Assembly (NCBI GenBank): GCA_009869945.1
Contig: WIXG01000033.1
Location: forward strand, 300,221 to 364,220
DNA length: 64,000 nt
Direction of reading: 5' to 3'
Source of the DNA: Mesaphorura yosii
Taxonomy: Eukaryota; Arthropoda; Collembola; Poduromorpha; Tullbergiidae
Positions 59,301 to 64,000 of this stretch are shown here, in pieces. A model generated the notes under the pieces. The model did no database searches. It was not told where the DNA came from and was given only the letters and a program-made list of their open reading frames with translations. A program made the position numbers and the translations under genes. Position 1 is the stretch's first letter, and every line of letters begins with the position of its first letter.

Positions 59301-60518
59301 TCTTCGGACCTCGAACGAATTTTTTCCTTCCAAGCTCCAAAGCAAAGACCTTTCGTAAATCCCTGACCATATGACTTATGACTTCTGTTTGCCCACTTTG
59401 CCGTGCTGTGCTAAATATTTATCCACTCGGCGTACGGCGGTATTGAATGAAGTTATTTTCGTAGCTTGGGGTACATCATATGTTGTTGTAGCGACCGGTC
59501 TGTCTAAGCTCTTGATCTGGAAGGATTCATCTAGATCATGTTTCATCCGCCGAGACGCGCGACGGACGCGACTCGACGTGCTAATTCTAAGCTTCTGTTT
59601 GTTGAAAGCAAAGCGCAAAGCAAAGCAAAGGAATCACGTACAATTCCTTTGATCATGGGTTACTTAACTTATACGTGTAAACTCAGAGCTGGAGCACGTT
59701 GGACTTGGAGTTAGCACCAATTAATTAAGTTTACGCTATGAAATTCGTACTAACAACAGCTGCAGCAGTGAATTTACGGGCAAGAAAGGACAACTACGGT
59801 ACTAGACTCTATAATGCAGTTGTGCTGACACCGCCCGTCACATGGTGCATGTGGCATGGCATGGGCGCCAGGGGCACTGCACAAAAGAATTTATAATTTA
59901 CACCTTCATCGCCATCGCATGCCTACTACTAGAAGGTTTAAGTGACTCGTCTCTGAGTCGAGTGAAAGGCTGAGAATTATGGCGAGGATGCAACTTCTGT
60001 GAGAAAGGTTCAGGATTAGAATTTCAGATGAGGAGTGATTTGTGGAATATTTATACGTATTAAATTAAACATTCAGGCAGGCCAACACCAGAACTTACAA
60101 AAGTGAAGGTCAATTGTTAATAAATTTAGCAGGCGTGTGCAACCAGTCGTCAGTTCGCGTTTGCTGCTGGAATTGGAATCTGTCTCACGGCCTGCTGTGC
60201 TTGCTGCCGCTGTGTACTGTTCAGGAGCCAGAGCAAATTATCAACAGTGAGAAATGGAACAAGAAGCTACAACCACAGCCAGCAATTGTGCCTTGGTTTA
60301 ATAGACAAGTAAATAAACACGGAGCCTATTATTAGCTGTTCCACGCTGCTTAACTTAACTGTGCTAATCACAGACACTATCAATCGCAACCCAGTTGGCT
60401 CACATGATATGCATACCTGGAAAAGTAAAAGATTTCCATCATCCAAGAGGTCCAATAAATAAAATCATCCATTGTACCAAAGTAAGAGTCGCAGCTCATG
60501 AACATTTTGGCGATTGAA

Positions 60519-60611
60519 AACAATTTGGAACGATTTCTCGGAAACAATTCACTCGGAACAATTTACCGGGAAGAATTTACTTGGAACAATTTATCTGCGG
60601 ATAATTCTATC
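60519..60611 (+). repeat. Degenerate 14-15-bp tandem repeat, about six copies
   Basis: A unit close to GGAACAATTTACTC recurs six times with a few changes: GGAACGATTTCTC, GGAAACAATTCACTC, GGAACAATTTACCG, GGAAGAATTTACTT, GGAACAATTTATCTG and a last decayed copy. No open frame of interest crosses it. It could be a minisatellite or a cluster of binding sites. Confidence 0.7.
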
Positions 60612-62201
60612 GTAACCGAAGATTTGAATCTTAACAGCCACACAGTGCTATCAAAGCTTGAGCTTTCGTAGGATCGGCAAAGCGTCCTGATTCCTCACAG
60701 CAATTTTCGGGAGCAGGTGAAATGCAAATGCAGCGATGTACGGCTGCACGCCCAATGATTTAGAAAGTTCGCACGCGGACGTACGGTTCAATAGGGAGAA
60801 ACTTTGTTTTTGTAAACAAATCGTGTTACACATTTCATCTCGTTTGGTAAGCCTTGAGTGATTTTCCATGAATAAATTACCAAGTAGCATTTGGCAATTT
60901 CTGCTTTCGGCCATCTGCACCTGAATAATATGTTCGTGGCATTTTAAAATCAGTCCTTCGGAAACTCAATTATCAATTCTCATGCGGTGATGACCCTAGA
61001 CTTTGTTACAAAAGTGACAATTCGCCAAAGTGATTTCGACGAGGGGAGGAAATGCCATTGGAGAAGTTGAAGGAAACGAACAATAAACAATGAAAGTTCA
61101 AATGAACTGTTTTTTTAAATGTACGCTTACTCAAGCTACTCAAGCAAACGGCTACTAAATCTTTGCAATTACGGAGTTATTAGCATGTTTTTTTGAAAGT
61201 CTTAGAATTCAGGCGCAAATTAGCCATACCAAATTGAAAAATCAATCGATCTACTCCAAAGCTTACGACCACTGCACTACCATGAACAAGGTGAACTCGC
61301 CCTCGCGTGCAAAGTGCGAATGTGAACCGTTGTTAGTTGTGTGGTGTCATTGTCATTTTTCTTGTGTTATATTTGGTTTGTGCTCACGAGTTACAGGTCG
61401 GAGTTATGTGACTGATATACCATATTAATAAGTAAGACTAATAACCCCAGCGCAAGCACCAGCACCAAAAACAGCACCAACTCGACTCCAAGACACACTT
61501 AATAACTTGGCAGATGGAGATGTGACTGACTGCGACTGTGACACGGCTATTGCATTACCACAAATTTAGTATCGGCATACCATAAACGAAATGACAGCTT
61601 CAAAGCAGTAAAGATACAAGCCAAGTCTCCTGTTGACGTTGACGAATAGGAGACAGAAATGAGCATGAACGTATCATTAGCAAACAATATCCGAGTACAG
61701 CAACAGCAACGGCAACACCATCACTGTGTGCGTACATGATTATGTTCATTATAACAGAATTAAAGTGACGTATTCACTGCTAACGCCCTGTCATGCAAAT
61801 GCAAATTCTTACTTTTATCTCGGCCTTGCCTGGCGAAAACTCGTACTAGTTGTGAATTGCATTGGTGTACCGACTAACAATTGCATTGAGAAAAGTAAGA
61901 TTCAGCGTTCAATGCAGTGGCAGCAGTCCTATTATTGTCAATTGTTACGAACAGATTACGCTTAGGGCAAGACGTTTCCTACTATCCTGAAGAACTTTTG
62001 ATAGAAGCGAAATACGAGTTTCACCCAATATAACTCCAGAAAAGCTGCCAGTTCGACTTCGAGCTCCCGACTTTCGTCCATGCAGCCAGTCACTCAAATT
62101 GTGTCTAATCACCTGATTGGGCGGCATGAATTGCTAATCAATGATGCAGGACTTCGCATACCACAAATCAGAACTAAGAAATTAACTCAGAAACACAATC
62201 T

Positions 62202-62215
62202 TACCGGTACCGGTA
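62202..62215. repeat. 14-bp perfect palindrome with two overlapping CCGG sites
   Basis: TACCGGTACCGGTA reads the same on both strands and contains two ACCGGT cores. ACCGGT-type cores are bound by Grainyhead/CP2 factors, so a double site is conceivable, but nothing else here supports that. Confidence 0.6.
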
Positions 62216-63717
62216 GTGTTTAATCCAATGTTCCTTTTCAATTTGCTTTTGCTATTCAATTGTTTTTGTTTCTCACGTCTTACGCTTTAGAAGTTCTCTA
62301 GATGTTTGTCACAAACGACACTAGGAAATTAGACAAGAGCTGTTTGCAATGATATGGAAGATTTGAAATTAAAGAATCTTCAGATTGTTCCAAAAACACT
62401 TATTGTTGACTGTGTCGCGATAATGTCAGGTCGGAGGATCCCAGTCACTAGTCACGTATGATAGCCACCATCAAGTTCACAATCACAGAATGCTATTTCT
62501 CAAAAGCTTGGTTGTGGATTTGCGGTACTGGCACACAGCACAACCATGAATCGGAAGAATACCGATCAGCGTCCAGTGAGACTCGAACCACGTGTACGTG
62601 TGTTCAATTCAAAACAAGCCAAGCGACTGATGAGCCAAAACATATTTTGCACCAACACAACGGCATCAGCAGCAGTCAGCCTGTTGCCAGCATCGAATGA
62701 AATCAAGTCAGTCAGTCAAAGTGTTGGAAGTTGCCAGCTACCTAGTTAGCACGAAGTGAAGAGTTTCTGGCTGGCTCTTGGTGCCTGGTGCGTAGCACAG
62801 CATCACACTTGTACTAGCGACAGTGGCAGCGTTCTGTCGCGTCGTCGCACGGAAAGAGAAGCGAAAAGCGAATGTGAATGGGAGAGGAACAAAAGAATTT
62901 ATAGTGACGACAAGACAAGTTAGCTAATAGCAATAGGGAAACTTCAAGCTTGTTAGCTAAGTATTTTGAGTGACACTTTGAAGAACACTCAATTACTGCA
63001 CTGCCGCAGTCAGTCACAGCTCGAACGAACGCAATACAATTCAACGCGCTGCGGTGCACTAAACGAGCACTGCTTTTGCTGTCGTGTCGGTGGCGTGCGA
63101 CCGTCTCATCATTATATAACTCCTCCACTGCACAGCTCAGCCTAAATTGGAAGAACCCAATTTGAAAAATGTTATTAAGAGCCGCAGTATTGGCAGGCAG
63201 TGCGGGCAATGATGGCGATATGATGCTTGACGCATGCTACCGAGTAAAACGTAAAACGGAATTAATAATTCAGACGCATAGTGTAATGCGACACATGAGC
63301 GTTTGTATTTCGTAATAGTAATGAATTAGGTTCAGTGTTCAGTTGGTAGCTGCAGCGTGAGCTCGGCCGATGTAAAGTAAAATTTGCCAGCCAAACATAC
63401 AATGAACGAACGCTGACGCTAATCACGTTATCGGGCCAAGCGCTAAGCTTAGCATAGCACGATGCCTGGCGTGACTCGCACTCTGTTAAATATGCGAGCA
63501 GGCTCTTATCATTAGTCTATGGGCTCAGGCTCAGGTAAAGTAAACAAAAAATCTATTACAAAGAGGCAAGCAAGCGGGTGGTTATGATTAAAACGTGTAG
63601 GATTGACATCACTCGACTGAAAATGTCAACAAGTGTGGAGTGACGAGTGACCGTGGTGCACAGTGGGGTATTCACGAGAATTTGGTGCGCTGTGCATTTT
63701 AGCATATGAAAAAGTTC

Positions 63718-63942
63718 CAACTTTGGAAGCCAATAACTGGCTTCCGGATGGACATAAAAATCCTTGAAAATAATAATTTAATAATTATAATTATAATTAT
63801 TATTACTTATTATTACTTGATTAATTATAATCAATTAATTATAAATAATAAATAATAAAAAAATATTAATAATAATAATAATTTCTGCTCTTTGACAGTT
63901 TTTTTCGGATTTTTATGCCGGGATTATATGACAACTTTGGAA
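63718..63942. repeat. AT-rich simple repeat block flanked by 11-bp direct repeats
   Basis: An AT-only simple repeat of ATT/TAA units (63769-63883) is enclosed by identical direct repeats CAACTTTGGAA at 63718-63728 and 63932-63942. Just inside the left repeat is a perfect 8-bp hairpin (GGAAGCCA, loop ATAAC, TGGCTTCC; 63725-63745). The layout could be an insertion with target duplication or an AT-rich satellite. No coding sequence is inside. Confidence 0.5.
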
Positions 63943-64000
63943 CCTTCGTTCTCCCACGTCCCACAAAACCGCACCTTCGGACCTGTGCCATCGTGTAGTA

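Larger units (their letters stand above)
56338..63717. other. Gene-poor right flank
   Basis: About 7.4 kb has no supported gene. ORFs are short and occur on both strands. Items seen: a CACAT run near 57435, a degenerate 15-bp tandem repeat at 60519-60611, POU octamers at 60722-60729 and 61793-61800, and a 14-bp palindrome at 62202-62215. It may hold distal regulatory elements of the cyclase gene or of a gene beyond the window. Confidence 0.5.

Overview
This is a eukaryotic nuclear window, AT-rich, with spliced protein-coding genes that have short GT-AG introns (many of 50-100 bases). The gene set, and a receptor guanylate cyclase of the Gyc76C type with a long C-terminal tail ending in a PDZ ligand, point to an arthropod. 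A springtail, another non-model hexapod or a crustacean are possible, but the sequence alone does not fix the lineage. I built the exon models by hand from splice sites, reading phase and remembered family sequences. For every main gene the exon lengths sum to a whole number of codons.

Layout. 1-14,969: about 15 kb with no gene I can support, only weak small ORFs and one exon-like GC-rich island. 14,970-32,279: a compact housekeeping block of PARN (-), PPIL4 (-), ING3 (+), a small secreted cationic peptide precursor (+), USP36/scrawny (-) and COP9 signalosome subunit 1 (+). PPIL4/ING3 and USP36/CSN1 are head-to-head pairs. CSN1 converges on the next gene. 33,068-55,082: one 24-exon receptor guanylate cyclase gene (-), modelled at 1701 residues. 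Its intron between exons 11 and 12 carries, on the opposite strand, an unrecognised C2H2 zinc-finger gene followed by a broken coding stretch. A MITE-like inverted repeat abuts the splice acceptor of exon 12. 56,055-56,337: a two-exon 53-residue microprotein gene (+). 56,338-64,000: no supported gene, but several small repeats and palindromes, ending in an AT-rich block with flanking direct repeats.

The genes do not form a pathway. The shared theme of the central block is RNA and protein turnover plus chromatin: PARN deadenylates poly(A) RNA, PPIL4 is a spliceosomal cyclophilin, ING3 reads H3K4me3 in NuA4/TIP60, USP36 removes ubiquitin in the nucleolus and nucleus, and CSN1 helps deneddylate cullins. 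The least expected items are the nested zinc-finger locus with its palindromic neighbour, the acidic/cationic secreted peptide precursor with a TATA/initiator promoter, and the 53-residue microprotein.
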